Assembly: GCA_020632635.1 (NCBI GenBank)
Contig: JACKFE010000003.1
Location: forward strand, 124,001 to 188,000
From: Nitrospiraceae bacterium
GTDB taxonomy: Bacteria > Nitrospirota > Nitrospiria > Nitrospirales > UBA8639
Direction: 5' to 3'
Length of the DNA stretch: 64,000 nt
Positions within the stretch are counted from its first letter, which is position 1. Every line of letters begins with the position of its first letter. Both the position numbers and the translations under genes were made by a program. Below are positions 33,934 through 43,673 of the stretch, one piece after another. The notes beneath the pieces are model-generated. The model was not told where the DNA came from, did no database searches, and was given only the letters and a program-made list of their open reading frames with translations.

Positions 33934-36237
33934 TCATGAAGAGGATGTATTTTGTAGGACTGAGCTAAGCGCCACGCTAAGCTCTAGGAGATTAAAAGGT
34001 TTCGCAACATGCCCGCTAAACCCATACTCCTGATAGTGAGCAAGAACTGGATCATTGGAATAACCACTTACCACAATAGCTTTCACTTCTGGGTCAAGAC
34101 GCATTAACTCTTGAATAGCATCTTTTCCTCCCATTCCTCCAGGAACGGTAAGATCCAGAATGACTGCGGAAAAAGGCGATCCTTTTTTCTGTGCTTCAGT
34201 AAATAATTGCAGAGCTTCTTGCCCGTCCCTTGCCGTCTGATAACCATACCCACAGGTTTCAACCATTTCAGCCAAAACTCGACGAATTTGCGCCTCATCA
34301 TCCATTATTAAAATTTCACCTTCTCCCTTTTTCAATTGTTCATCTATAGGAGACGGCCTCATTGCCAGAATAGAACACGAAGGCAAAATAAAAGAAAAGA
34401 TACTTCCTTTGTTGACCTCGGATGTCACAAATAAGATTCCACCGTGATTTCGAATTATGGAATACGATGTAGCCAACCCCAAACCCGACCCACTTGATTT
34501 CGTTGTAAAATACGGATCAAAGATTTTTCCAAGATGACCTTCAGGAATTCCTATTCCCTGATCTATAACATCAACCCGAACCCACCGATCATATTCTGCC
34601 CCAAAACGCTCAAGTTCTTTCGTCGGCAATCCCCCCTCCATATTATAAGCCCTAACCAAACATTCTCCTCCCTCCAACATCGCCTGGCGGGCATTGATCA
34701 CCAAATTATGCAGAACCTGGCAAATCTGGCCAGCATCAATACTCACCTGATCAATGGAAGGCGAAATATCGAACACCGGACGAACATTTGATCCAGATAG
34801 GACTAATCGAACATTTTCTTCGATGAGATCGCCGATGCCCATCACCTTCTTGACTGGACTTCCACCCTTTGAAAATGTCAGCAATTGCTTAGCAATTTCT
34901 TGGGCCCTGAGAGACGCATTTTCTGCTTCCGTCAATCGAACATACAATGGATGAGTCGGATCCAACCCATATTTGGCGAGAGAAACCTGCCCGAGAATTG
35001 CCGTCAATAAATTATTAAAATCATGAGCCAGGCCACCTGCTAACAAACCCAAAGATTCCAACTTGGCACTTCGCAATCGTTCCTCTTCCCAATACTTTCG
35101 CTCTGTAACATCCTGAGCGATACCGATAATTCTTCTATCTGAACTCCCTTCACCGGACATAGGAAAGGTTCGATTATGAACCCACCGAACCTGCTTTTCT
35201 TTCGAAAACATTCGATATTCAATATCCAAGGATTTTTTATCGAGGCGCTTAAGAAATAGATTTTCCACTCGCCCTCGATCTTCTGGTACGACCAATGTGA
35301 GCCAGTCGTTTGGATTCTTCAGAAGCTGTTGGGCATTACCGCCCCACAACTTTTCATAGGCGGGACTAATATACACAATTTTCTTTCTGTCTCCGTCCCA
35401 GATCCAAAATACACTATCCACTGTCTCGGCCAGTTGTCGGAACTTCTCTTCACTGTCCTTACAGGCCAATTGGCTCGCACGAATATTGGTGATATCGCGA
35501 CAAATCAAGAGAGCTGTCTCTACCTCTCCAAGCTCATTTTTCTCAGGAACTACTCGAAACTCATAAAATTTGGTTTCTTGGTTTAGGGCATGGGAAACTT
35601 CAAATGAAATGGGTAACAGTTCAGAAAAAACACGAATAAGGTTTTCAATGATGATTGGAAGAATTGTAGGAGCAAATCCAAGCGTACTAAGACTCTTTCC
35701 GATATATTGTTCTGGAAAAACAGGCTCTTGATTCTCCCAACCTTTATTTAAATAGAGAATTCGGAAACGAGGGTCCACCCTCCCTACCCAATCAGGAAGA
35801 CTTTCGGTTAGCACCTGAAGCTCTCGATCCCACCTTCCAATTTGCGACCTTAAAGAGTTGGTCTCATTGGTCACAAAAAACAATCCTTGGCATTCTTTTT
35901 CATTTTGGTGGTTAACTCGGGAAATTAGGCTATGCTCTCGAATCCACATCTCTTCTCCCTTAGAGTTAAGCACTCGATACTCCAGAGAAACTTCTTGCTG
36001 CCCTCTGAGATCCTGTTGCTCCCATGCCCGTAAAAAAGTATTTCTGTCTTCTTCATGAATAGTCCGGAAAAACGTCCTGGGATCACCTAAAAACAACTCC
36101 GCCGGGTATCCAGTCATTTTCTCAATCATGGGGCTCAGATAGATGAATTTCCGTTCCACCCCCTTTTGAACACATTGATAGGCAATTAAAGGGAATTCCT
36201 CAAAAATCGGGAAAGGTTTTCTCACTGCATTATCCAT
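33934..36237 (-). CDS. PAS-domain hybrid histidine kinase with receiver
   Basis: A 767-residue soluble sensor kinase. Three PAS-type domains (about 10-130, 140-255 and 260-385) are followed by HisKA with the phospho-acceptor His in GGLAHDFNNLL (about 404). HATPase_c follows with DQGIGIPEGHLGKIFDPYFTT and SGSGLGLATSY. A C-terminal receiver domain has its Asp in VILDLTVPG near 695. All catalytic elements look intact. The LAHDFNNLLTAI signature places it in the HDFNN subgroup, whose members often phosphorylate their own receiver. It lies just downstream of the pseudo-kinase gene on the same strand (about 130-base gap), so they may function together. Confidence 0.88.
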   Translation of the reverse strand: MDNAVRKPFPIFEEFPLIAYQCVQKGVERKFIYLSPMIEKMTGYPAELFLGDPRTFFRTIHEEDRNTFLRAWEQQDLRGQQEVSLEYRVLNSKGEEMWIREHSLISRVNHQNEKECQGLFFVTNETNSLRSQIGRWDRELQVLTESLPDWVGRVDPRFRILYLNKGWENQEPVFPEQYIGKSLSTLGFAPTILPIIIENLIRVFSELLPISFEVSHALNQETKFYEFRVVPEKNELGEVETALLICRDITNIRASQLACKDSEEKFRQLAETVDSVFWIWDGDRKKIVYISPAYEKLWGGNAQQLLKNPNDWLTLVVPEDRGRVENLFLKRLDKKSLDIEYRMFSKEKQVRWVHNRTFPMSGEGSSDRRIIGIAQDVTERKYWEEERLRSAKLESLGLLAGGLAHDFNNLLTAILGQVSLAKYGLDPTHPLYVRLTEAENASLRAQEIAKQLLTFSKGGSPVKKVMGIGDLIEENVRLVLSGSNVRPVFDISPSIDQVSIDAGQICQVLHNLVINARQAMLEGGECLVRAYNMEGGLPTKELERFGAEYDRWVRVDVIDQGIGIPEGHLGKIFDPYFTTKSSGSGLGLATSYSIIRNHGGILFVTSEVNKGSIFSFILPSCSILAMRPSPIDEQLKKGEGEILIMDDEAQIRRVLAEMVETCGYGYQTARDGQEALQLFTEAQKKGSPFSAVILDLTVPGGMGGKDAIQELMRLDPEVKAIVVSGYSNDPVLAHYQEYGFSGHVAKPFNLLELSVALSSVLQNTSSS

Positions 36238-36366
36238 AAGTGATCCTTCCAGACAAAAGAAATGCCTCTGACATCAAGAGGTTCAGGCTACCAAAAACAG
36301 ATCCTTTACGCATAGAACAGACAAGCACTATGCAGAAAATTTTCAGACGACCAATCGAGGGAAATA

Positions 36367-38547
36367 CTATGTATTCAATGATGAGGAATATGGGAACGAA
36401 AGGCAAGGGGCCTCTTCAAGAGGCACGGAGGTTACCGGCAAATCAATTTGAAACCCAACAATGGCTTCATCCAGCATCAAAAGCCAAAAGGCTCCAAATT
36501 GTTTTTGAATAATCCGATTGGCGATCCTTAAACCGTACCAGGGATTTTGGTGGGCAGTCTCATCTTGAGACTCTTCAAGACGGACTCCTTCCAGGGAAAC
36601 GGCACACAACTGAGCATGAGATTGGGAGAACCAGGCAAACCGCACTTTCACCCACATCTTTCCCACAGAATTAGGCTCCGCAAAGGAATCAATGTATAAA
36701 GTCTTGTCAGCTAGGGATTGATCCTTCAACAGAAACAGCAACCCATTAAAAAACACTTGAATGAAAGCCTGACGATCGACGCTAAGATACGGAAGAGCAC
36801 TGGAATAATGTTTCTCTATTATCACATCCCGATAAATAGGATGAGAAGCAAGGAAAACTAAGCTAATATCCACGAGGTCATGAAGACAAGTTCGTGACGG
36901 CATAGACTGTGAAACCGATCGAACATATCCTTGAATTTCTTCAATAAGTTGCTCGACACTTTGCAAATCCTCCCCTACCACTTTTTCCAAGCGGCGCATG
37001 AACTCTTCATCGTCTTTTCGTAACTTCGCCAACTGGACAAACCCCTTCATCGTACGCAGAGGATACTTCAGCTCCTGGGTTAGCCCTTGGGTCATGACCT
37101 CCAGAGATCGGAAGCGATCCACCTGACAAAGAAGCTGCTGAGACCGGTTCACTTCATTGCGTAAAACTATATTTTCTAACGCTAGGGTGGACTCTTGAAT
37201 GATGGTATCCCAAACAGCTTTTCCACCCAATAATCTTAAAAATTCCTGGCTAATCGGACCAAGCACCAAAAACCCCAGCAACTGCCCATTTCCAAAAAAT
37301 GGGAAACACCATCCGATTCCCAGATGATCAAGTTCTCTCCCAATTTCCCTGCCCCATGAATCGAAGCTCTCGTTTTTCAACATTTCCTCGACCGATATAC
37401 TACATTGTTCAAACATCATTAGCTGAGGCAGATCATCTGCTAAGGTCCAGGATTTATTCAAAATGAGATGTCCAGGAGAAAATCCAAAACCGGCCACCAA
37501 ATCAAACCGATTTTTATCATAATCAAAGATAAAAAGGGCTGCATGGGAGGCTCCAACCCCTTTACCTAGGGTTTCCAGAATGTTTCCGCCCAATTGCCTC
37601 AAATCCTGACAATTAGATACCTTTGAAGAAAACTGGGAAAGAGTATGCAATTTCAATTCGCGTCCTTTTAGAATAGTCCTTGCAACCGCTCCTTTCGTTC
37701 CCACTTTCATTTGATAGGCGCCCACAACAGTCAAAATATGCAAAAATAACTGCACTAGCGAATAGCGTAAATTGATGGCCCCAAACACCGATTTTTGTGC
37801 TAATAGAAGCGCTGGATATATGGGTTGTGAGATGAGTAATAAAATTGCAAAATATGACAATCCTCTTTCAACATAGACAGAAAAATCTAACCAGTGAAAC
37901 CGAACCAACGTATAAGCCACAAGAGAAATATAGATTGCAAAACAGGCGGTTCCATAAGGCAAGATATAAATTTCGTACCATAGGGGAAAGTTTGTTGCCC
38001 CTCCGATGTACCCAATTGTTGATCCAACCAAGAGAAACAAAAATTGCCTTCGGGGCAACCCTTTTTCATGAAGGTAGGCTTTACATAAAAGAATATGGGC
38101 ATAAATAACTAATCCCAACCACCAGATCAGACAAAAATGGAAGGCAAATCCAGGAACTCCCCAAAAGGGAAAAATGGACAGAGGCTGAACCTCTGCGACA
38201 AAAAGCGGTGTGAAATCTAAAAGGAAAAATCCCCCCCCTAACCCATAGTTCCAAAGGATAAGACGATGACGTTGTTCAGCCTTTTTTAATAAATACAAAA
38301 CATGGTGCAAAAAGGTGACTGGGATAAAAATCGCCCCACCCATCAAAATTCGCAAATTGAGGAGGGCCGAATTATGGGTCTCTGAAATTTGCCAAAAAAA
38401 ATACCCAAGGCTCCAGATAGCAGTGGCAATACCGAATAAGCCAAATGTCCAATGCCGTGGATCTTTCGGAGAACGAAGGAAAATAAATGAAGCTAACCCA
38501 ATTGAGGCTGCCGCATTCAGAAGTCCGCTAAGAGCAAAGAATTCCAC
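36367..38547 (-). CDS. Seven-TM, GAF-domain pseudo-histidine kinase
   Basis: A 726-residue membrane protein. The N-terminal region (about 1-280) holds several hydrophobic helices resembling the 7TM histidine-kinase input region (WTFGLFGIATAIWSLGYFFW). A GAF-like domain follows (about 300-460), then HisKA and HATPase-like regions. The phospho-acceptor His is replaced: LTQELKYPL has Gln491, encoded by CAG, where AHExxNPL is expected. The N, G1 and G2 boxes of the ATP domain are not recognisable. It is therefore probably a non-catalytic sensor that might regulate a partner such as the hybrid kinase just downstream. Start is a GTG at 38547. Confidence 0.75.
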   Translation of the reverse strand: MEFFALSGLLNAAASIGLASFIFLRSPKDPRHWTFGLFGIATAIWSLGYFFWQISETHNSALLNLRILMGGAIFIPVTFLHHVLYLLKKAEQRHRLILWNYGLGGGFFLLDFTPLFVAEVQPLSIFPFWGVPGFAFHFCLIWWLGLVIYAHILLCKAYLHEKGLPRRQFLFLLVGSTIGYIGGATNFPLWYEIYILPYGTACFAIYISLVAYTLVRFHWLDFSVYVERGLSYFAILLLISQPIYPALLLAQKSVFGAINLRYSLVQLFLHILTVVGAYQMKVGTKGAVARTILKGRELKLHTLSQFSSKVSNCQDLRQLGGNILETLGKGVGASHAALFIFDYDKNRFDLVAGFGFSPGHLILNKSWTLADDLPQLMMFEQCSISVEEMLKNESFDSWGREIGRELDHLGIGWCFPFFGNGQLLGFLVLGPISQEFLRLLGGKAVWDTIIQESTLALENIVLRNEVNRSQQLLCQVDRFRSLEVMTQGLTQELKYPLRTMKGFVQLAKLRKDDEEFMRRLEKVVGEDLQSVEQLIEEIQGYVRSVSQSMPSRTCLHDLVDISLVFLASHPIYRDVIIEKHYSSALPYLSVDRQAFIQVFFNGLLFLLKDQSLADKTLYIDSFAEPNSVGKMWVKVRFAWFSQSHAQLCAVSLEGVRLEESQDETAHQNPWYGLRIANRIIQKQFGAFWLLMLDEAIVGFQIDLPVTSVPLEEAPCLSFPYSSSLNT

Positions 38548-38782
38548 TGGGAGAAAAGTTGGGGTTGGACTAGGAAGATACCACCAATTTCATAAGGCCT
38601 CAAACTCCGCACAAGTCAAAGGGCCCTACCAAGCTTGTTAACAGTACGCCGAAACAACAAATTGGTCAAGTCTTTCGGCGAATTTAAAGCAAAAATACCC
38701 ATAAAATTCCCTATCCCAACTGAGACGGCTAAATTGCCAGATAAAATCTAAGAGCAGCTAGGTTTCCGTGAAAACCTTAAAA

Positions 38783-39505
38783 TCAAACATCAACGGAAAG
38801 AAGAGTTGGCAACACCTGCAAAGTCGAAAGTATGCCGCCATCCGGCCTAGCCTTACCTGTCCGCTGGAGATGAAACGCATGAAGCCCAGCCTCCTTCGCA
38901 CCCTGGAAATCTTCGTATTCATGATCTCCAATGTGCACGGCTTCATGGGGAATCAGGCAATGCTGATCTAATGCATATTGAAACACCTTCGTGGATGGCT
39001 TGGCGGCACCCGCCAAGCTTGAGATCGTCAAAGAATCAAAGAACTGGCTTAAGCCCAAAGCCCGGATTATCGTAAAAAATCGTGTATCAAAATTGGAAAT
39101 CACTCCAAGTTCAAAGCCTCTCGTCTTCAATTCCTTTAAGACATCAACTGTTTCAGGATAAATCGTCCAATGACATGGATGCTCAAAAGCTTCATACACC
39201 TCATCAAAATATTCATCAAAGCCCTCAAACATCCCTACACGATAAAAGACTGCATGCACCACATCAAACCACCACAATCGTTCACATTGTTTCAACTTTT
39301 CGGGGCTTTTCACTGAGAAAATCGGAGGAGGCATTTTTTGAAAAACATCTCGGAATGCCAAGTTGATGGCCGATTCGAGGGACGGAGTATGTACAACTCC
39401 ATATTTTTGGGCATAGTGCAAATAGACCTCTCCCACGGATCCATTCACATCAAAAAGAGTGCCAACGGCATCAAAAAAAACAACTTTTACGGGTAAAGGA
39501 TTCAT
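38783..39505 (-). CDS. HAD-superfamily hydrolase
   Basis: A 240-residue HAD-type phosphatase, class C1-like with helical cap. Motif I is FFDAVGTLFD: the nucleophile Asp is present but the second acidic residue of DxD is Val, as in the DxxGT form of some HDHD3-like members. Motif II is VISNFD, motif III includes AAKPSTKVFQYAL, and motif IV is HIGDHEYEDFQGAKEAG. All but the second Asp look conserved. The substrate is unknown. The gene is independent of the surrounding genes. Confidence 0.82.
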   Translation of the reverse strand: MNPLPVKVVFFDAVGTLFDVNGSVGEVYLHYAQKYGVVHTPSLESAINLAFRDVFQKMPPPIFSVKSPEKLKQCERLWWFDVVHAVFYRVGMFEGFDEYFDEVYEAFEHPCHWTIYPETVDVLKELKTRGFELGVISNFDTRFFTIIRALGLSQFFDSLTISSLAGAAKPSTKVFQYALDQHCLIPHEAVHIGDHEYEDFQGAKEAGLHAFHLQRTGKARPDGGILSTLQVLPTLLSVDV

Positions 39506-39687
39506 GGAGGGGAAGCCGGTCGCGCAATATGCACGACCCTCATGTCAACTATTGAACACTACTAGATAAGTGCAGGGAAAATAATAAAAATGATCGGCAA
39601 AGGTATTATCTGGAGGGAAAAATTGAAAAATCCCGTCAAACAAACCGGATAAAACGACAAACCTGAAGGGAAGGTTTCTCGTTAAAC

Positions 39688-39795
39688 TTATTTTTTATTT
39701 TTTGTCCGCCTGGCTGTTTCCAAATTTTTCATGCGCTGTTGGTTTTTCCGATGTTTACGACGCAATTCCCGATCTTTTTCTCTTCCGCGTGGCAT
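39688..39795 (-). CDS. Very small basic protein (35 residues)
   Basis: A 35-codon frame starting at ATG 39795 with AGGAG about seven bases upstream, and stopping at TAA. The product starts MPRGREKDRELRRKHRKN and is very rich in Arg and Lys, like ribosome- or RNA-associated small proteins. I do not recognise a named family. The strong ribosome binding site and basic composition make it credible, and such genes are often missed. It sits upstream of valS on the opposite strand. Confidence 0.6.
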   Translation of the reverse strand: MPRGREKDRELRRKHRKNQQRMKNLETARRTKNKK

Positions 39796-39947
39796 ATAAA
39801 CTCCTTTAAATTATTATTCGGAACGACGATCATTTTTAACATATTTTTAGACATGGAACAAGATAATCCCTCGCAAGAATCAAGTGTTGCCGGAACATTG
39901 ACTGCGTGATACGATCGACCGCCTCAACACAACGATAAACATCCAGT

Positions 39948-42743
39948 ATGCTCCAGCCTCCATTAGATAAAACCTATGACGCCAATCAAGTAGAGTCCCG
40001 TTGGGGAAACTATTGGATTGAGCAGAATCTCTTCCAACCGGGCGGATCAGCATCAGCCCTCCACTACTCTATCGTAATCCCCCCCCCCAACGTTACAGGC
40101 TCCCTCCATATTGGCCATGCACTGAATAACACCCTTCAAGACATATTGATTCGATGGCGCCGCATGCAAGGCTTTCGAACACGCTGGATTCCAGGAACGG
40201 ACCATGCCGGCATTGCCACCCAAAACGTGGTTGAACGCCAATTGGCTCAAGAAGGCACCACGCGGGAGGCCATGGGGCGTGAAGCTTTCATTAAGCGTGT
40301 GTGGCAGTGGCGTGATCAATCCGGGGATATGATTATCGGTCAGTTAAAACAATTAGGGGCCTCCTGCGATTGGAGCCGCATTTACTTCACCATGGACAAC
40401 GACTTATCGATCGCAGTTCGTGAGGTCTTTGTTCGCCTCCATCAGGAGGGACTGATCTATCGGGGAGAAAGATTGATCAATTGGTGTCCACGCTGCCTCA
40501 CGGCCATTTCGGACATTGAAGTTGAGCATGAACAAATTAAGGGAAAGCTTTATTATATCCGCTATCCCCTAGCAGATGGTTCTGATCGTCATCTAGTAGT
40601 AGCTACGACTCGCCCAGAAACCCTCCTCGGAGATACCGCAGTGGCTGTTCATCCAGAAGATCCCCGTTTCCAAGGATTCCTTAAGCAATCGATTTCTCTT
40701 CCATTAACATCCCGGAAGGTTGAAATTGTCGGTGATGCGATTTTAGTTGATCGGGAATTTGGAACCGGAGCAGTGAAAATTACACCGGCACATGACTTTA
40801 ACGACTTCGAGGCCGGAGAACGGCATCATTTACCCAGGTTAGCCCTCCTCGATCACCAAGGACGCATGTCACTCTCTGGATTGCAGGCCGCAGGAGTGGA
40901 CCCAACTCTTAGCCAAGCCTTGAAAGGAAAAACCGCGTTGGAGTCCAGACCAATTGTCCTGAAATTTTTGGAGGACGAGGGATTGCTCCTCAAGATTGAG
41001 GATCACCAGATGGCCGTGGGAAAGTGTTATCGTTGCAAAACCACTGTTGAGCCCTATCTTTCGCCTCAATGGTTCGTCAAAATCCAACCCTTGGCCGATC
41101 CGGCCATTGAAGCAGTGGAAACAGGAAAAATCCGCATTCATCCAGAAGGCTGGAAGAATAACTACCTTGGTTGGATGAAGCAGATCAAAGACTGGTGTAT
41201 TTCCCGCCAAATTTGGTGGGGACACCAAATACCCGCCTGGTATTGTCGCACATGCAATAAAGACCATCTATCAGAAAATGGACATGAGGCGAGAGGCACA
41301 GCTGAAGATGCCCTTTTGCCCAAGACACCCCAAATGAGTCTCCTCATTATTAGGTCAGAGGCCTCTCCCATTGTTTCCAAAACCGCACCCTCAACATGTC
41401 CCACATGTGGCGGGACTGATTTCCTGCAAGATCCCGATGTGCTGGATACCTGGTTTTCTTCAGCCCTTTGGCCATTTTCTACGTTAGGGTGGCCAAATGA
41501 TCCCGATAATTTAAAAAAGTTTTACCCCACATCAACCCTGGTCACCGGACTCGACATTTTATTTTTCTGGGTGGCCAGAATGATCATGATGGGCATTAAA
41601 TTTACCGGTCAAGTCCCATTTCGTGACGTCTATATTCATGCGTTGGTTCGTGATGCCGAAGGACAAAAAATGAGTAAGTCCAAAGGCAACGTCATCGATC
41701 CATTAACCAAAATGAGGCAGTATGGAACGGACGCGCTGAGATTTACCCTTACATCCATGGCGTCTCCAGGCCGAGATATCCGTCTAGCGGAAGAACGAAT
41801 TGAAGGGTATCGCAATTTTGTCACCAAAATATGGAATGCAGCCCGATTCATTCAACTTCATACAACCACGAAACCCAATGAACCTCCTCCTCTAGCCCAC
41901 CGCTCCCTGCCTGACCGTTGGATTTTTAGCCGGCTCAACCAGACCATTGGAGCTGTCAACAAATCGCTAGAAGAATTTCGGTTTGACCAAGCGGCCTCCC
42001 ATCTTTATCAGTTCCTTTGGCATGAATACTGTGACTGGTATATCGAATTAACCAAAGTCAGCATGCAAAACCCTGATCAGCCTGAGGCCCATTCCAGTCG
42101 TGAAACCATGCTGGAGACGTTTGAAATCATTCAACGATTACTGCATCCCATTATGCCATTTATCACCGAAGAAATTTGGCAGACCTTTCCCCATGAGGGG
42201 ACATCCATCGTCACACAACCGTTTCCAACGGAACAGCCGGAATGGGTAGACCAAGAAGCCGAACAGGCCATCCAACTTTTGCAATCTTTTGTTACTACCG
42301 CCCGAACTAGCCGAGCCATGCTTGGAGTATCTCCCTCCGCATCCTTACCCGTTTGGGGCATGCTCTCCTCCTCCTCTCAGTCCGGTGGTCTGTCCAATTT
42401 AATTCCCTATCTAAAATTTCTCCTCCGTTCGCCCATTCACATTGAGACACAAGATCAATGGCCAAAAAACCACATGCTCAATCTGGTTTCAGGCACACTC
42501 ACGGTAGGAACGCCTGTTGAGCCTCAGATTGATCTCGCTGAGGTTCTAAAAAAAATTCAGAAACAAAAAACCGAAAAAGAAAAAGAATGTGCCCGACTTC
42601 AAGGCAGACTCGGCTCAGCAGATTTCCGCGATAAGGCCGAACCCGCTGTCATCAAAGATTCTGAAGATCGCCTGACCACCATTCAGAAGGAATTGGAAGT
42701 CCTTACGAGCACGCAACAACAATTAGGCACGATGTTATCCTAA
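39948..42743 (+). CDS. valS: Valyl-tRNA synthetase
   Basis: A 931-residue class I tRNA synthetase. The HIGH motif (LHIGHALNNT) is at about residue 55. The editing domain follows the STTRPETLL-like segment (VATTRPETLLGDT). There are zinc-type Cys pairs (CYRCKTTVEPYLSPQWF and CPTCGGTDFLQDPDVLDTWFSSALWPF), the KMSKS signature KMSKSKGN near 573, and a C-terminal helical domain ending in a coiled coil. The length is normal. It overlaps nadC by one base (TAATG), so the two are translationally coupled. No T-box leader was recognised. Confidence 0.97.
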   Translation: MLQPPLDKTYDANQVESRWGNYWIEQNLFQPGGSASALHYSIVIPPPNVTGSLHIGHALNNTLQDILIRWRRMQGFRTRWIPGTDHAGIATQNVVERQLAQEGTTREAMGREAFIKRVWQWRDQSGDMIIGQLKQLGASCDWSRIYFTMDNDLSIAVREVFVRLHQEGLIYRGERLINWCPRCLTAISDIEVEHEQIKGKLYYIRYPLADGSDRHLVVATTRPETLLGDTAVAVHPEDPRFQGFLKQSISLPLTSRKVEIVGDAILVDREFGTGAVKITPAHDFNDFEAGERHHLPRLALLDHQGRMSLSGLQAAGVDPTLSQALKGKTALESRPIVLKFLEDEGLLLKIEDHQMAVGKCYRCKTTVEPYLSPQWFVKIQPLADPAIEAVETGKIRIHPEGWKNNYLGWMKQIKDWCISRQIWWGHQIPAWYCRTCNKDHLSENGHEARGTAEDALLPKTPQMSLLIIRSEASPIVSKTAPSTCPTCGGTDFLQDPDVLDTWFSSALWPFSTLGWPNDPDNLKKFYPTSTLVTGLDILFFWVARMIMMGIKFTGQVPFRDVYIHALVRDAEGQKMSKSKGNVIDPLTKMRQYGTDALRFTLTSMASPGRDIRLAEERIEGYRNFVTKIWNAARFIQLHTTTKPNEPPPLAHRSLPDRWIFSRLNQTIGAVNKSLEEFRFDQAASHLYQFLWHEYCDWYIELTKVSMQNPDQPEAHSSRETMLETFEIIQRLLHPIMPFITEEIWQTFPHEGTSIVTQPFPTEQPEWVDQEAEQAIQLLQSFVTTARTSRAMLGVSPSASLPVWGMLSSSSQSGGLSNLIPYLKFLLRSPIHIETQDQWPKNHMLNLVSGTLTVGTPVEPQIDLAEVLKKIQKQKTEKEKECARLQGRLGSADFRDKAEPAVIKDSEDRLTTIQKELEVLTSTQQQLGTMLS

Positions 42744-43660
42744 TGTCTCAAAGAATCCGAATCGCGCCCCCTCCTAGGCCAGCGCTTCAACAGATCGTAC
42801 AAACTGCCTTGGCAGAAGATCTCACTTATGGCGATATTACTTCCAATATCCTGATAGAAGAAACGGTTCAAGCACAGGCTCGGATTATCGCCAACCAACC
42901 TCTAGTAGTTGCGGGAGTTCTTGTGGCGGAAGAAGCCTTCCGTCAGGTTGATCAGACCCTGCAGGTCACTCCTCACACCACTGACGGTCAATACGTATCC
43001 ACAACCACGCCGATTCTCACGATTTCCGGATCAGCCCGGTCATTACTCCAGGGCGAACGTGTTGCCTTGAATTTTTTCCAACGCCTTTCAGGGATTAGTA
43101 CGTTTACTTACAAATGCTGTCAGGCCATCAAGGGATACAACACAATTCTGGTGGATACACGAAAAACCACTCCGGGACTCCGGGTACTTGAAAAGTGGGC
43201 AGTTCGATTAGGCGGTGGCCACAATCACCGCTCATCCCTTTATGATGGAGTCCTGATCAAGGATAACCATCTGGCCATACTCGCCACTCAACGCATTGAA
43301 ATCACGCAAGCCTGCTTCCAAGCCAAAGCCCACGCGCCGCATGGATTAAAAATATGCGTGGAAGTGGAAAATCTGAACCAGGTAGACCAAGCCTTGGAAG
43401 GAAAAGCCGATATTATTCTTTTGGATAATATGACCTCTGAGCAAGTCAGAAAAGCCATTCTTAGAATTAAGGGCCGAGCTTTGACTGAGGTTTCAGGAGG
43501 CATCACCTTGGGCAATATCCAGGCAATGGCTCAGGCAAAACCTAATTTTATTTCTATGGGTGCCCTAACTCATTCTGCCCCGTCCATGGATATCAGCATG
43601 GAAATCTTTCCTCTCCCTAAGACTCGCCCCACCAAAATTCAACGGCGTTCAAACCAATAA
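42743..43660 (+). CDS. nadC: Nicotinate-nucleotide pyrophosphorylase (quinolinate phosphoribosyltransferase)
   Basis: A 305-residue enzyme that converts quinolinate and PRPP to nicotinate mononucleotide in NAD synthesis. The active-site motifs are visible: DTRKTTPGLRVLEKWAVRLGG, HNHRSSLYDGVLIKDNH and the C-terminal EVSGGITLGNI. The length matches bacterial NadC. It is coupled to valS by a one-base overlap, and birA follows, giving a cofactor-linked operon. No nadA or nadB is in the window. Confidence 0.95.
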   Translation: MSQRIRIAPPPRPALQQIVQTALAEDLTYGDITSNILIEETVQAQARIIANQPLVVAGVLVAEEAFRQVDQTLQVTPHTTDGQYVSTTTPILTISGSARSLLQGERVALNFFQRLSGISTFTYKCCQAIKGYNTILVDTRKTTPGLRVLEKWAVRLGGGHNHRSSLYDGVLIKDNHLAILATQRIEITQACFQAKAHAPHGLKICVEVENLNQVDQALEGKADIILLDNMTSEQVRKAILRIKGRALTEVSGGITLGNIQAMAQAKPNFISMGALTHSAPSMDISMEIFPLPKTRPTKIQRRSNQ

Positions 43661-43673
43661 TAATGGTTTGGCC

